From Anseranas semipalmata (lineage: Eukaryota > Chordata > Aves > Anseriformes > Anseranatidae), in assembly GCA_013399115.1 (NCBI GenBank), contig VXAA01006474.1:1-64000 (forward strand): a DNA stretch of 64,000 nucleotides, given 5' to 3'. Within the stretch, counting starts at the first letter, position 1. Each line of letters starts with the position of its first letter. Of the stretch, positions 47,741-59,880 are shown piece after piece. The notes under the pieces are model-generated. The model did not search any database and was not told the origin of the DNA. It saw nothing but the letters and a program-made list of their open reading frames with translations. Both the position numbers and the translations under genes were made by a program.

Positions 47741-50700
47741 TTCATATATGGGTTATAAGAAAAGTTTTTACTTACTGAACCAATGTATTTCAAAAACTTT
47801 CCAAGTGCCTGGTTACAAAGCATTTAACATTCATCCTTTAAACAAGGTACGTGTTACAAAATAAGCACTAAAACTGAGCTAACTGAAATTTTGTTGCTTC
47901 AAGCACTTATATTTCTCCAAGCGACAAGTAAAGCAAAATTAAAACCTGAATGCAGAGAATTTCAGAACTGAGGCTTTGAGCAAGCAGTTAAGTATTTAAT
48001 ACAAACTGAATTATTAAAAGTATTTTTATGATTTTTATCTTACTAATTAATTATATTAATGAATACTGGATTGTACAAAGATGAAAAATAATAAATTGTG
48101 AAATCCATGCTAGAAGGACTGAATGTGCTGTTACAATGCATCTGTATCAATGAGCAGTATACTGAGATATCTTTTACTTTTAAAAAATATTTTTTTCCAA
48201 ATGGAAGTATCTGCAAAGCTCTTTCCTAACTTTTATTTGTGGGCTAAATGTACATTTTCCCACCCTTCTTCTTCTCACTGCTATTAAAATGTTTTGCAGA
48301 TTTTTTTTATTTATTTTTAAATTAGAATAACAAAAAGTTCTCAACCATGACCTTGTTCTGTGAAATTCAGGCTATATTCCTTGATAACTGGTATTACGAC
48401 TAACAAATAGTTTAATGAAATTTTACATTTTCCCCTTAGTAGAGACATGTCATTTCCATTACCCTTAATTAGTGTTATATGTGCTCTTTGAGAGAAGAAT
48501 AGACCCTTTAGCTATAAGTTCTGACTTTTGAAACAAAAAATCATAACCTTTTTATGTTTCTGGTTGAGGTAACTGCAACCTAATTTCATTTAACAGTTGT
48601 GGCAGATCAGAATCAAAACATGGAATGAGAAACACTGAAATCATAAGCATGTTGCTGACTGATTTTTTAACATTGTAACTCAAGATAACTAATATAAACA
48701 TTTCCTTTCTTATTAATGGTGTTATGCTTTTTGTTTTGTTTTGTTTTGTTTTTTGTTTGTATGTCCCCCAGATTAATCACTTGTCTTTTTTGGAATATAC
48801 TAGTATATGCTGTCACAGAACACTTGCTTTGCTGGTGTGCATACATTTGTAGCATTTCTTAAGTTACTGCTGATCTCTGTTGAATGATAGTTGAAGTCCA
48901 CTAGTATGCACCTATTTACGTGTAGTTCCTCTGTTTATATAGCACAATAATTTGAATGTTGTGGCTCGTATAAAATTTTATGAGAGTGCTCTAATTCCCA
49001 TCTTCCTATTCTCATTAGAAGCTTGACCTATGAAATTTTAAAAGACCTCCAAGATATTTCTTTCATAGTGTAAATTTTTTAATTTCAATGCCCCCCACCC
49101 CCAACCCCCCCAAGATTAATCTCATTTGAAGAGCAGGGTCTTGAGTGTAGGTGTATGTACCTAGAATTTGTTTCACAGAAATTTCTGGCAGTAGTGCAGA
49201 ATAAATGGAATGAAAAAGATATTCTGATATAACAAATAAAAAGGTTTTATTTTCAGGATCTCTACTGCCTAGTCGGTGTTATCAAGCCAAAAGCAGGGTT
49301 GGAAATAGCTTTCAGTTTTTGACTGAAAAAAGTTCTTTAGTTTTGATTGATCTGTGAGACTATAATTTTGGCAAATTTTGTATACAAGTTTCTGTATATC
49401 TGAGCCCTAGCCCAGTTAGTATCCCTGCATCCTTCTGTGTTGTGTGGCTATGTAACAGGATGTAGGCATCACATAATATTCTGAGGCACATAATGCCTAA
49501 TGCATGAGTACACAGAAGCTGATCTTGCTTCATAAGAATCATTTTCAGTCAAAATTTACAATCTGGCATTGTAAAATAGGAATCGTCCAGGTTGTGTAGA
49601 AGAGACTGTGTAAGAAACTGCATTCACATCATGAAAGAAAAGGGAAAGATAAGTTCAAAAAGTGCTTAAGGTATAGAAGAGGGAAACCAAGATGATAATC
49701 TGGGGGAAACTATGCCAGCTGGAAAGAATAAGGTGATGTGCATATTATATTAAATATTACAGGAATCTTTCTGCTGAACAGCTTAATCAGCAAGACAACT
49801 GAGAGTCAGTGTATTCTGCAAGATGAATGCTTAATTTTTATTTTTACCAAACACATGTAGAAAGTTTTCAGAGCAACAGTACAAATACTGGAAGGGACCC
49901 TTTTTTGTATTGCTCTGATAGGAGATAATACCACTTTAATTATACTGTATATTTTAAAAGACCATGTATAAAGCAATGTATGATAAAGCAATCTGATTAA
50001 TTTTAATCTCAGAGTCCTCTGAATTTTTTTCTGAAATGAAATTCTGTAGCTGGTACTGAAAGAAGTTTAGCCATGCCAGTAATGGAGTGACTGCCTGTGC
50101 GTTAATCTGGGAGTATAGAAATTCATGTGGTGACCCTAAAATGGATGAAGTCAAGGAAAAACTCATCAAAGCTAGAAAATCAGAAAAGCATCTGCACTAT
50201 TTCCCCCCACACCTAATTTTCTACTCAAAAGGCTAAAATATGCAAGTACATTAAACATTGCCTAGTGCAACTGATCATATTTCTGAGAAGTGTTTATATG
50301 TGATTACGAAAAGCTAAGATTCAGCAATGCCCTACCGCTCTTTGTGCCAGATATAGCTGACCAAAAGGGTCATAGTGTACGTATAATGTCTTCCATGTGT
50401 CTCAACGATTCTTCACTGTTACATGCCTTCTGGAACTGCAGCAGGGGATAGGAAGGAGATATTACGGCCATTCCCAGAGCTGCCCTAATGTGTCCCAGGG
50501 ATTTGACTCTCCTAAGGAGTCTAAGAACAAGAGAGGCACGAAATGATTCCTATGTGATTCCAACTTTATCATCTGGAAGCCATTAATCCAGTGATATTTC
50601 AAGGAAAGCCAGGCAAATATTTGTGATCATTTATTGTATTCAATAAAAAAATAAAGATTTATGTCAATAAAAATGCTTCTAAAATGCTTGTAAAGGTGAT

Positions 50701-51197
50701 GCCAAATTTGGAGAACAGTTTCAGCCAGGAACAAAATGGGAAAAATTTGAAAAAAATATTCTTCATTTAAAGCTTCTATAAAGAAATAGTTTATATCTCC
50801 ATTTCAGTTAATATTCATAAGTTAAACAACAACAACAACAACAAAAACACCACAACCTGATAATGAAACAGAACGTTTTGTTTTACCAGAAGCAGATTTT
50901 TTTCCTGATTGTTCTATGGATAAGAAGAATCAAAAACAAACAATCCTTCCTAGTCAATCTAAAATGATTGTTCCCTCCCCCACTTCCAGTTTTTCAATCG
51001 TGTCAGTGAACCAAAACATCCAATTATTTGCTCAGCTCTAATTTCAAATATCTACCAGCTGGTACCAGTGATAATAATAGGAGAATGAGGAAATAATGGA
51101 TCAGGATCAACACTATTAAGCAAAAAACAAAAAACAAAAAAACTACCCACTTCCATCATGGTCCCACTTGAATACCATGTAAAACATGTTAAGCAGA
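47741..51197. other. AT-rich noncoding DNA with simple tracts
   Basis: Contains a GTTTT tract at 48728-48760, a C-rich run near 49090-49110, and a (CAA)n tract at 50824-50846. No gene or dispersed element was recognised. Confidence 0.55.
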
Positions 51198-51280
51198 TTT
51201 TTATTTTATTTTATTTTATTTTATTTTATTTTATTTTGTTTTATTTTATTTTATTTTATTTTGTTTTGTTTTGTTTTTAA
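51198..51280 (+). repeat. (TTTTA)n / (TTTTG)n compound microsatellite
   Basis: Around 80 bases of pentanucleotide TTTTA repeat, interrupted once by TTTTG and changing to TTTTG over the last three units. The open frame running through it (51186-51425) encodes a repetitive Phe-Ile-Leu-Phe-Tyr pattern produced by the repeat and is not a gene. Confidence 0.95.
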
Positions 51281-54200
51281 TGTATACCTGGTTGAAAGAA
51301 ATCTAGTTGGTAGGTGTTCAGTTGGGTTTCAGGCAATTTTGAGAATTTGCAGTAATATTTCTTTATTTGTGAGGATCTTTCTATGTCTGGGTTCAGTCTG
51401 TGATTTTCTGATCTGTTTTATTTAGTCTCTCTAGCCTTTAAATAATGAATAAGTTCAGTGAATGTATGCTTAAACAAAAATGTCAAAGACGCCCCCTTTA
51501 GTATTCCTGATTTTTTGCATATTGCTGTTTGCCAATTTGATCTTCATTGATAAACTGTGATGTAGTTGTTGTGGCAATGTAGTATAATCTGTGGACATTT
51601 GGTTTCTTGTTGACTTGCTGCTGAATGACTGCATCTTGCCACTAAACTTCACTATCACAGTCTCATTGCAACCATAAATGTAGCTTAGAAAAGCTTTTTT
51701 TTCTCATCAAAAGGCATGCATTTCTGGACAGCAGTGCAACATAATTCCAAAAGATAATGGAAGAGGCATGGAATAACTAGTCCTACACATACCTACCAGC
51801 AACATAGCTCTGTATTATCCAACCTGTAGCACCAGTGGTGCATGACTACCTTATGGCACAGTACAGGAGATGTTAATAAACTAATCCTACATGCCACATG
51901 TTCAGAATAGAAATGTGCTTATGTAAAGCTTATCAACCCTGATTAAAACTTTAAAATTTATCTCTAAACAGTTTCAAGACACTGCTTTATGGATGCCATA
52001 GAAGAGCAGTCAGACTGGATTAGAGTATCTAGCCCATCTAGCATGATAAATGACCAGAAGAAGGTAAGGGAAGAGTAAGAGTAAGAGCATATATACAATT
52101 ATATCTTACGGGAACATATCTTCCAAGTGTCTGGCTGTTACAGAAGCAAGCAGCTTCTGAGTCAAAGGTGGAGGTTTCACCTCTACCATCATGTTCAGTA
52201 GCTACCAATGGACCTTGACTAGTATAATCTCTTCTTCTTCTACACTGTTTTACTTTGACCTTCACATTATTCTCTGGAAATGAGTTAAGAAGAGGAAGTG
52301 AAGCTGATGATGGAGACTTTCTTTCTGTTCCCTTTCAGTTGCTGGCATATGTTATTACCATACTGTTTTGGCTTGTTATATTCTTTCAATAGAATCTTTC
52401 ATTTTTCTTTTAGAAAACATACACTTGTATATTTCTTCACTGGTCCTCACCACACATACATGACATACATGCTGCTCTGCAGTGCAGGTTTTTGCCTTTT
52501 TTTTTTTTTTTCAGAGGTCTTGCAAGGTGGGCTAGCAAGTTGTCAGGAGTCTTTAAAACAGCAGCTGTTCATCACCTAAGAAGATGTAAAATCATTCTGA
52601 CTGTTGCTACACATGTAGGGAGGAGTTGGAAATTGTAATAAAGGAAGTAAAGTTAAAAGATTATCTCTGCTCTCAAAGAAAATAGTCATAGGAAATGAAA
52701 GCCAGGGACAGCTATGCTGTAAGAAAAGATTATGATTACATTAATCTTGCTAACTTTTAATTAACTTAATAATAAACCCCAAATTGCTGGGGAAAAAAAA
52801 ATGGATTTTGGTGATAAATAACATCAATACTTGAAACAGGATGGTCTCCTGTGATGTCTATGGAGTAGTCAGGTCACTCTGTAATTACAATCGCATCCTT
52901 CATGAGGAACTAGAAAGCTTGTTTGTAATATATTTGCCTCCCAATTTATGAAAAAAAAATAAAGGTAAATGTCTATGCCTTTTTTTTTCCTGTAAATTTT
53001 AAATTCTAACCCTACTGCTGTTCAAATCCTAGTAAATATCAAATACTTGGAATGAGGCAAGAGTATTCTTTATGGGTTATTTCTCATAGGTACTTTAAAT
53101 GAATAGCAAGATATTAAAAGTAAAAAAAAAAAAAAAAAATTGTCCTAGTCATGCTTAGGTCAGTCCTTTGCTATCTGCAGCATTGAGTGTCTGATGTAGT
53201 TCTGAAAAATATCCCTGTTTGTTCTACGCTCAGAACTATTTGTAGAACTTGCATTCAGAAAACCAGATAAAGCAACATGGCTCAGTTGCAGACCCCATAC
53301 CTCATTCAAATTTTTCAGAGGAAGTTTGACTGGATAAGGAATGAAGGAATGAGAATCCAAACCATATAAATGCCCCATTTACCTCATATAAATGTGCTCC
53401 TTAGAAATTGAGCATAAAAGGTGATTATATGCATTTGTCCTGAAAGCAAGAAAAAAAAAATCTATTGAAAAAGACCTAATATCATTTTTTTGTTTATTTT
53501 TATTTTTCAAGATCTCTTCTCTAGGAAAAGGCTTATGTCTGTATCCAAAGTATATTTTGTTACATCAGCTTATCTGTAATAAATCTTCATTATTTCTTCA
53601 ACACAAAGTATTCAAAATATGCTTGTATGCAAAAAAAAAAACAGACTTTCATTATAGGTGCATTACACATAGCCTATGGAGTTGGTCTTATAACTGAGCA
53701 AAATTAATTCCCATTTTTTGTACAGTGTATGAAAAATGCTCATAAGCAAGGAGCACATATATTGCTATTGAGGTTTACCTTTTGTACCAAGACAACAGAA
53801 ATCCACCTAGGATGGCTGCAGGTTATAGCCAAATTTAACCTTCCTGAAATATCACCATCAAGCAAATCTTTTAAAATATAAAAACATCATTCATCTCTCT
53901 CTTTTCAGAAGATATGATTATTCAACAGCTTCATGCTAAGAAAAACATAACTGAATCTTAAGAACACACTGGAAGGAGTAAATGAAATGGCAGCAGTAGG
54001 TTTACTTTTACAACTGAAAAAAATGTCATATGTATTAATGTCAACAACTGGAATTTTACCTCATTAGGCAATTTCTGATCTAAGGCTCTGATGATTATTC
54101 TAAGCAGAAAAAATATGCTAATTATCTGCTCTGAATGGAGAAGGAAAAAAGGTGTAAAATCTTCCTTTAGCCGTGTGACCATGTACTAATTGCATGTCAT

Positions 54201-54546
54201 GTGTCAAAATAATGCAACCCACTTTGCCTAAAGCAATTAGACATACAGAACTCTATTAATGAAGCACTGTCTGTCACTAAAAATGTTTTCAGAGGTATAG
54301 TTGAAGATTAAAATATTAACTTCTCAAATATTTATGATAGTTACTGACAGCATTTCAAAATGTTACTTTTAACAAAAGTATTTTATTCAGCTCCAGTTTT
54401 TAATTTGGATTTTATATTCAAAGACATTATTAACATATGGGAGTCATGTGAAATTTCTGTGATCTCCACTGAGACTTCTTTACAGAGGTACATTAGCTCC
54501 TTGAAGCTTACAGCACCTTTTTCTATTGTAATATAAACTCTTTCAG
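51281..54546. other. AT-rich noncoding DNA
   Basis: T run near 52498-52511 and A run near 53123-53139. No exon, RNA gene or repeat family was recognised. Confidence 0.55.
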
Positions 54547-54566
54547 AACAACAACAACAACAACAA
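54547..54566 (+). repeat. (CAA)n microsatellite
   Basis: Six to seven CAA units lie about 35 bases upstream of the long AAAAAG repeat. Confidence 0.9.
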
Positions 54567-54599
54567 TTAAAAACTTGTCTTTTTCTTCAAAAGTCATTT

Positions 54600-54733
54600 A
54601 AAAAAGGAAAAAGAAAAAGAAAAAAAGAAAAAGAAGAAGAAAGAAAAAGAAAAAGAAAGAAAAAGAAAAAGAAAAAGAAAAAGAAAAAGAAAAAGAAAAA
54701 GAAAAAGAAAAAGAAAAAGAAAAAGAAAGAGGA
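54600..54733 (+). repeat. (AAAAAG)n polypurine microsatellite
   Basis: About 130 bases contain only A and G on the plus strand. The first half is a mix of AAAAAG, AAGAAG and AAAG units. From about 54659 to 54725 it is an almost pure array of AAAAAG, around eleven units. The strict strand asymmetry could allow triplex or slipped structures, and the length is likely polymorphic. Confidence 0.96.
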
Positions 54734-55625
54734 GGTTCTTATTGCACTCTACCTATTTTCTGTATGTGAGAGAAGAAAATGCCCCTCCTTGTCAATATAT
54801 GATTTGGTGCTCTCCTTCCTTTTAGGGTCATTGGTCATCTATGTTCATGAGCACAGAGACTATCTGTTTGCATACCCCTATGCAATAGGAAGGCAGGGAT
54901 GTATGTTGCCAAGCTGTTTATCGAATCTATCAGACATGCTGAGGAAAAGCAGACTATTACATTAAAAAATGTGATGCCTGCTCTGTATTACCACTGCTCA
55001 CCAAGATGCTTTGGAAAGGCTTTTGCACAATTCTTGCTCGAGCAATACAAATCTGCAGCTACAGGAGAGGGCTGTAGAGCATAACTAAGGTTCTTCTCCT
55101 TTTTACTGGAGTTTAAAGTGTATCAAATGCTGTTTAAATTACTCTTGCATTGTAAATTCTGGTACCATTTTTAAAGATGCCTGCTTTTTTTTTTTTTTTN
55201 CTGCATTCTTAATTGACAAGAAAAAACCTTATTCATGCACTTGTCCCAGTGAGCTGTACAGGAATATTTGTATGCATAAAAGTTGAGTGGACAAGCCCTT
55301 AATTTACTTTCAATATTGAGACTGAGATGACTACTGTGATACTCGAGGATTTATAGCTTTACCAGGACTATGCAGGAGTGATACCACTGTAATACCATGG
55401 AATTATTGCCATTCTATTGTGCCAAAAAATCAGCAAATAAAAAAGCCATGTTGTTAGCACTGCATCATTTTCTAGTACCACAGTGGTAAAAACTGACTGC
55501 TATTATGTATTAGTCCTGCCACTGCTTTTATGTTTGGTAAGGGTATTGCCTTGGTTTTGGAGCTATTACAGTCTATGGGAATCAATTATATGTACTTGAA
55601 CTAAGAAGGATTTACTTGGTAACTG

Positions 55626-55648
55626 TAATGGCTCTGAAAGAGCCATTA
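55626..55648. repeat. 10-bp perfect hairpin with 3-base loop
   Basis: TAATGGCTCT (55626-55635) and AGAGCCATTA (55639-55648) pair without mismatch across GAA. There is no T-run after it and no neighbouring gene, so a terminator role is not implied. Confidence 0.8.
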
Positions 55649-57362
55649 TGATCTGTCATGTCAAAAATGCACATGCCTACAGTAGATACAAACAGAGCTG
55701 TGCAAAAAGTTTCATACATAAAGCAAGCCGTTTTCGTTAGTGTCCCTGACAAAACAAAACAAGCACTTTTTGCTGAAGTACTTTCACAACTTTTCATAAT
55801 AAATGAAAAGGAGTTTTTTGCCACTCCACTGCCTTGTGCTTTGCTAAAGCAAAGCTTCTGTGTTGTCTGAAAGGGAATCAGGGGAGACATTACAGAAGAG
55901 CAAAGCTCAATGAATCATAATGTTGTGGGGATAGAAGTAATCAGATAAAAGGGAAAAAAAGTGAAATAAATAGAAGGGAAGACATTCTCAAGTAAAAGGG
56001 AGCAAATGTGAGCTTGCTATCATTATATACATCCATGAAATGGATATAGTAGCTCTTAAAAAATGAGCAAATAAGTTGCACCCCGGTGACCAGTCATGAT
56101 ATATATGCATGTACAGAACACCAGCATATCTCAGGGCTGGAATGAAGTATAAATGGGGCCAGTGAAAATAAGGTTTCCTGTGTCTATGCTGCAGGATAGA
56201 TGCAGTCCATAGTCTTAGTTTCCTCATCATCCAGATTGCTGAACCTTATTGCAGAACGAGGCAGCTCCCTCTGCACATGTCTATCTAGGTTTCCACCGAA
56301 AGGAGACCGAAGCACACCGAGGGATTGCACGTGCATTTCCATTCAGAAATCAGGGCACAGACAGGGAGCTAAGGCCCACCCCGAGCACACTGGCCCTGCA
56401 GGGCAGGCCTGGCTGAACTGAGGGTTGGAACCCAGGCGTGCCAGAGGAGTGGGAAGAGCAACACAAAGTTGTGGGAGCTGCGTGGAACTGGGTAAAGGAG
56501 AGCATGGTCTTGTGATAGGAGCATTGTATCACGCAGTGCTCAATGAACTGTTTCTAGCCATGCTGTTAATTTCTGCCTGTAAAAGTTCCTGCATTGTCAA
56601 ATGAAGGCAAGACAGCTGCATAACTGTGTTCAGTTTGCAGGCTGGGAGGGAGTGGCAGTAAGATGGGAAAGATCAGCTGCAATGATTTTTTAGTGATTAC
56701 CCTCTTTAAAGACTTATTTACATTATCAGATCTTATAAATCAATACAGACAATGCCATATTCTTGCAGACAACTGCAGGCATCTTTATTTGCTTTTAAGT
56801 AAAACAGAAAGGTGATAAAAACAGGTCTACAATTCGTGATGCCCACAGATGCATTACTAATGCTTTCTAATACAGAACTTCATTTGGTGGTTTTATTTCT
56901 GTTTTTACATAGCTTTTTTACATATGTACATTGCTTTAAACAATTGTGCCAAAGTTGATTGAAGCACTTTCCCCCAAACAGTATTTGCCAGGTACAGAAT
57001 GAAAAATGGTCTAGCTGTGTGGTTTGCAAGTTGCTTGTTTGCTTATTGGACTAATTTTCAGTAACAGAAGAATGCTATTTAGAATGCAGCAAGAACCTTT
57101 CAATCCCAAATGAGCATGTCCAAAAAAAGAAACAGAGATTTTACTTTTAGCTCATCTTCAGATTCACAAGGGACAATAAGGGAGATTCATTAGGCCATTT
57201 GTTACTGTCATCTGCCATGATTCAAAATGAAATACTAAATGTTTCATGGACGCAGAAAAAGAGCAGTATTTGTCTTTGTGTTGGCTATGCAAAGACTGTA
57301 TGGTTTTCAGCCTCCATACAAGAGGTCTGATGGATGAAAGGGGGAAGGGTGGTGCCATCTGA

Positions 57363-57386
57363 ATGATGATGGGCTAATATCATCAT
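57363..57386. repeat. 8-bp perfect inverted repeat
   Basis: ATGATGAT (57363-57370) pairs with ATCATCAT (57379-57386) across an eight-base loop. The trinucleotide nature of the arms makes a chance origin likely. Confidence 0.6.
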
Positions 57387-58547
57387 CCTCTTGTCAGCTG
57401 TAATAGGCTTTTCCTCACAGAAATAATTCATAAAACCGCTACATTATATTCTATCCCTGACAGGCCCTATCTATCCTGCAACCCAGCAGGCTCACAACTA
57501 ATAAGAAAATATGTGGTTCAGGAACCCTGAAAAATTAAACAGGTAGTTTATGAACAATTTGTTTCATGGGGATGTTTATTATGTTTATTAAATATTGAGC
57601 CTTTAATGTTTTCCCAGTACAGATGATATCATAAAAATGCTGACTTAAGCCTCGGTTGTATTCTTAGAAAGTGGCATTTTATAGCTCTTGTAGTACACAG
57701 TAAATAACTAAATTGCAGTGGTTTATATGTGTACACAGAATAGAATTTATAGGGGGTGAGTATATTTTTATTGTGCATATGCAATGTATTTAATATATTC
57801 ATAATAGACATATGCAAACTACCAAAATATTGATCTCATTCTTTGACTTAAGTGAAGCTTTGAGAAGACCAGTATTTCAGAGCCTCGAGAAGGGAAGACC
57901 AGGCATTTGTTTTATTGCTTGTGCTAATGGAGAAAGACTGAGCTTGGTGTTTGAAGTGTCAAGGCAAAAACTCTGTAGGCTCTAATGATAAACTTAACCA
58001 GGAATGCCGTTTTGTAAATATATTTTTTACAGGAATTCTTTAGACAGGTTCTTCTTACAGGAAAAACAGAAGGAAATTGCTCAGGCTGAAGCCAATATGC
58101 TACTGTGCCTTTCCGTGAAAGAAGTGAGGGCTGCCAGAGCTTACCCAGGGCAAAGCTCCTGTTGCCAGAATGCAGGACTGGGTTCTGGAGAAGACCTTGA
58201 GTGCACAGAGGAAGCATCATGCACAACCACAATCTTTCCATGTCCATACCCTTTTATTCCAACTTCTTCCTTCAGTTTATTGAATAATTGATAATTCTCT
58301 GGCAGGCTATGAAAACTAGCAAGTAGAAAACTTCCATTCTTAATGAATTTGTAATAATAAGTAATGCTTATGATATTAAAAAGCTGTATTCCACAGACAT
58401 ATCACAAAGAGCATGTGCATGACATGATTTGCAGAAAAAAAAAATTGCACAGATCTTTCATTAAGCCTTTGAGGAATTCCGAGCTGTTCTCGCATCCATT
58501 AGAAATAAGAAGGTAGACTCAATAATAAAGAGTAAGATCACTGAGCA

Positions 58548-59880
58548 CAGAAGTAGGAACTGTCTAGAGTCAGCGTGGCTTCTGTAACAGGAAATTCTGC
58601 CTCTCTTACCTGCTAGAGTCCTGTGAAGGTTTCAGAAAGCACATGGATTAAGAGGATTCAGAGGATCTAATGTACCCGGATTTTCAAAACGCCTTTGACA
58701 GGGTTAGTAAGAAACCCAGTTACCACAAGTATTGAGAAAACTTCTTTTATGGCTTGAAAACTGGTTAAAATATAGGAAACAAAGGGTAGGGCTTTTTGGT
58801 TGTTTTGCAGGATAGATATTTCATTTTAAGCAGTCAGGTCCCTGGAAGATGCTGGCACTGGTTTATTAAATTTGTTCATCAATGACCTGGAGAAGAGAGT
58901 GCACAGTGAAATCTCCAAGTCTTATCAAGCTCTTCTGCATGGTCGAAGTCATTGTCAACTGGCTGAAGGAAATTCAGGACCTTTTAAAACTGAGCAGAGA
59001 AAAAATATGACAAGTGAGCTTCAGTGTAGATAAATGTAAGGCAGTGTATCTGGAAATAATAATGTGAACTGTGCCCCATGGTGCTGAACTCAGAATAACC
59101 ATTTGGAACTCAGGAAAGTCACATTGGTGTCATCCCTGGCAAGTCTCTGAAGTCATGAACTCATTTTGTAGTAGCAGTTAAAACTAACAAAATACAGGGC
59201 ATCATCAGAAAAGGTTTTTAGAACAAGGCAGAGGACATAATTTTCTGCTATATAAAAAAATATGTGTGTGCCAACATTTTTAGTACTGTGTACAGTCCTG
59301 GTCTCCATGTCTCAAGAGAGATGCCATGAAGTTGGAGAAGGAACAGAGGAGGCAATCAGTAATCAAAGTAATCAAGATGGATCAACTGCATTATTGTGAG
59401 GCTAAGAATTCTGAGATTGGAGAGATAGCTGAGGAGAATCGTGACGAAGGTTTATTAACAAGCCAATAATCTGAATGTGGAACTGTTCAACAAATCACAC
59501 ACAATAAGTGAACAAGGATTACTCAATAAAACCTGTAATGAGTCATCTAAAAACATATAAAAGATTGTACTTTGTGCAGAGGGCAGAAGACTTCAGAAAC
59601 CTGATTCCACAGCAGCCTGTGGAGGAGAGATGGTTATAAGCAGGTTCAAGAAGGGATTGGAAAGGCCCCAAGTCCATGCTGTTGCAAGGACTATGCAAGG
59701 ATGTACCTTCTAATATTCCTCGCTCAGCACTTCTGGACACTGAAATATGAGAGGAATCAACTGTAGAAAGCTCTGGGCTTGCGTGTTGTCTCTAATAGTG
59801 TTTCCTGTGCTAATACCAGAGACAATGCTGGGCTACATTGACCATGGGGCTGAACCAGCAGGGCTCTTCTGATATTCTTA
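58548..59880 (+). mobile_element. Ancient CR1-type LINE fragment with reverse-transcriptase remnants
   Basis: About 1.3 kb follows the order of an old amniote CR1 family. Near the start, one frame reads YPDFQNAFDRV (58673-58705), the decayed form of the reverse-transcriptase motif usually written LDFSKAFDTV. Further on, GLLNLFINDLE (58860-58892) corresponds to the LFNIFINDLE motif. The 3' part keeps GTACAGTCCTGGTCTCCATG near 59290, GGTTCAAGAAGGGATTGGAA near 59643 and CTGGGCTACATTGACCATGG (59828-59847). It ends with the tail TCTTCTGATATTCTTA at 59865-59880, which resembles old turtle and crocodile-type CR1 ends and not the modern bird terminus. Stops and frameshifts are frequent, so it is inactive. 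Confidence 0.85.

Larger units (their letters stand above)
54734..58547. other. Noncoding DNA with two perfect inverted repeats
   Basis: Includes a T run ending in an ambiguous base at 55200, the hairpins at 55626-55648 and 57363-57386 (own entries), and a GC-richer patch at about 56340-56470 with no recognisable origin. Frames of 60-107 codons lie on both strands, for example 57924-58247 (-) opposite 58004-58291 (+). They show no known domain. Confidence 0.5.

Noticed and set aside
51186..51425. 79-codon frame with repeating aromatic and aliphatic residues resembling membrane segments
   Set aside because: The pattern is the translation of the TTTTA microsatellite.
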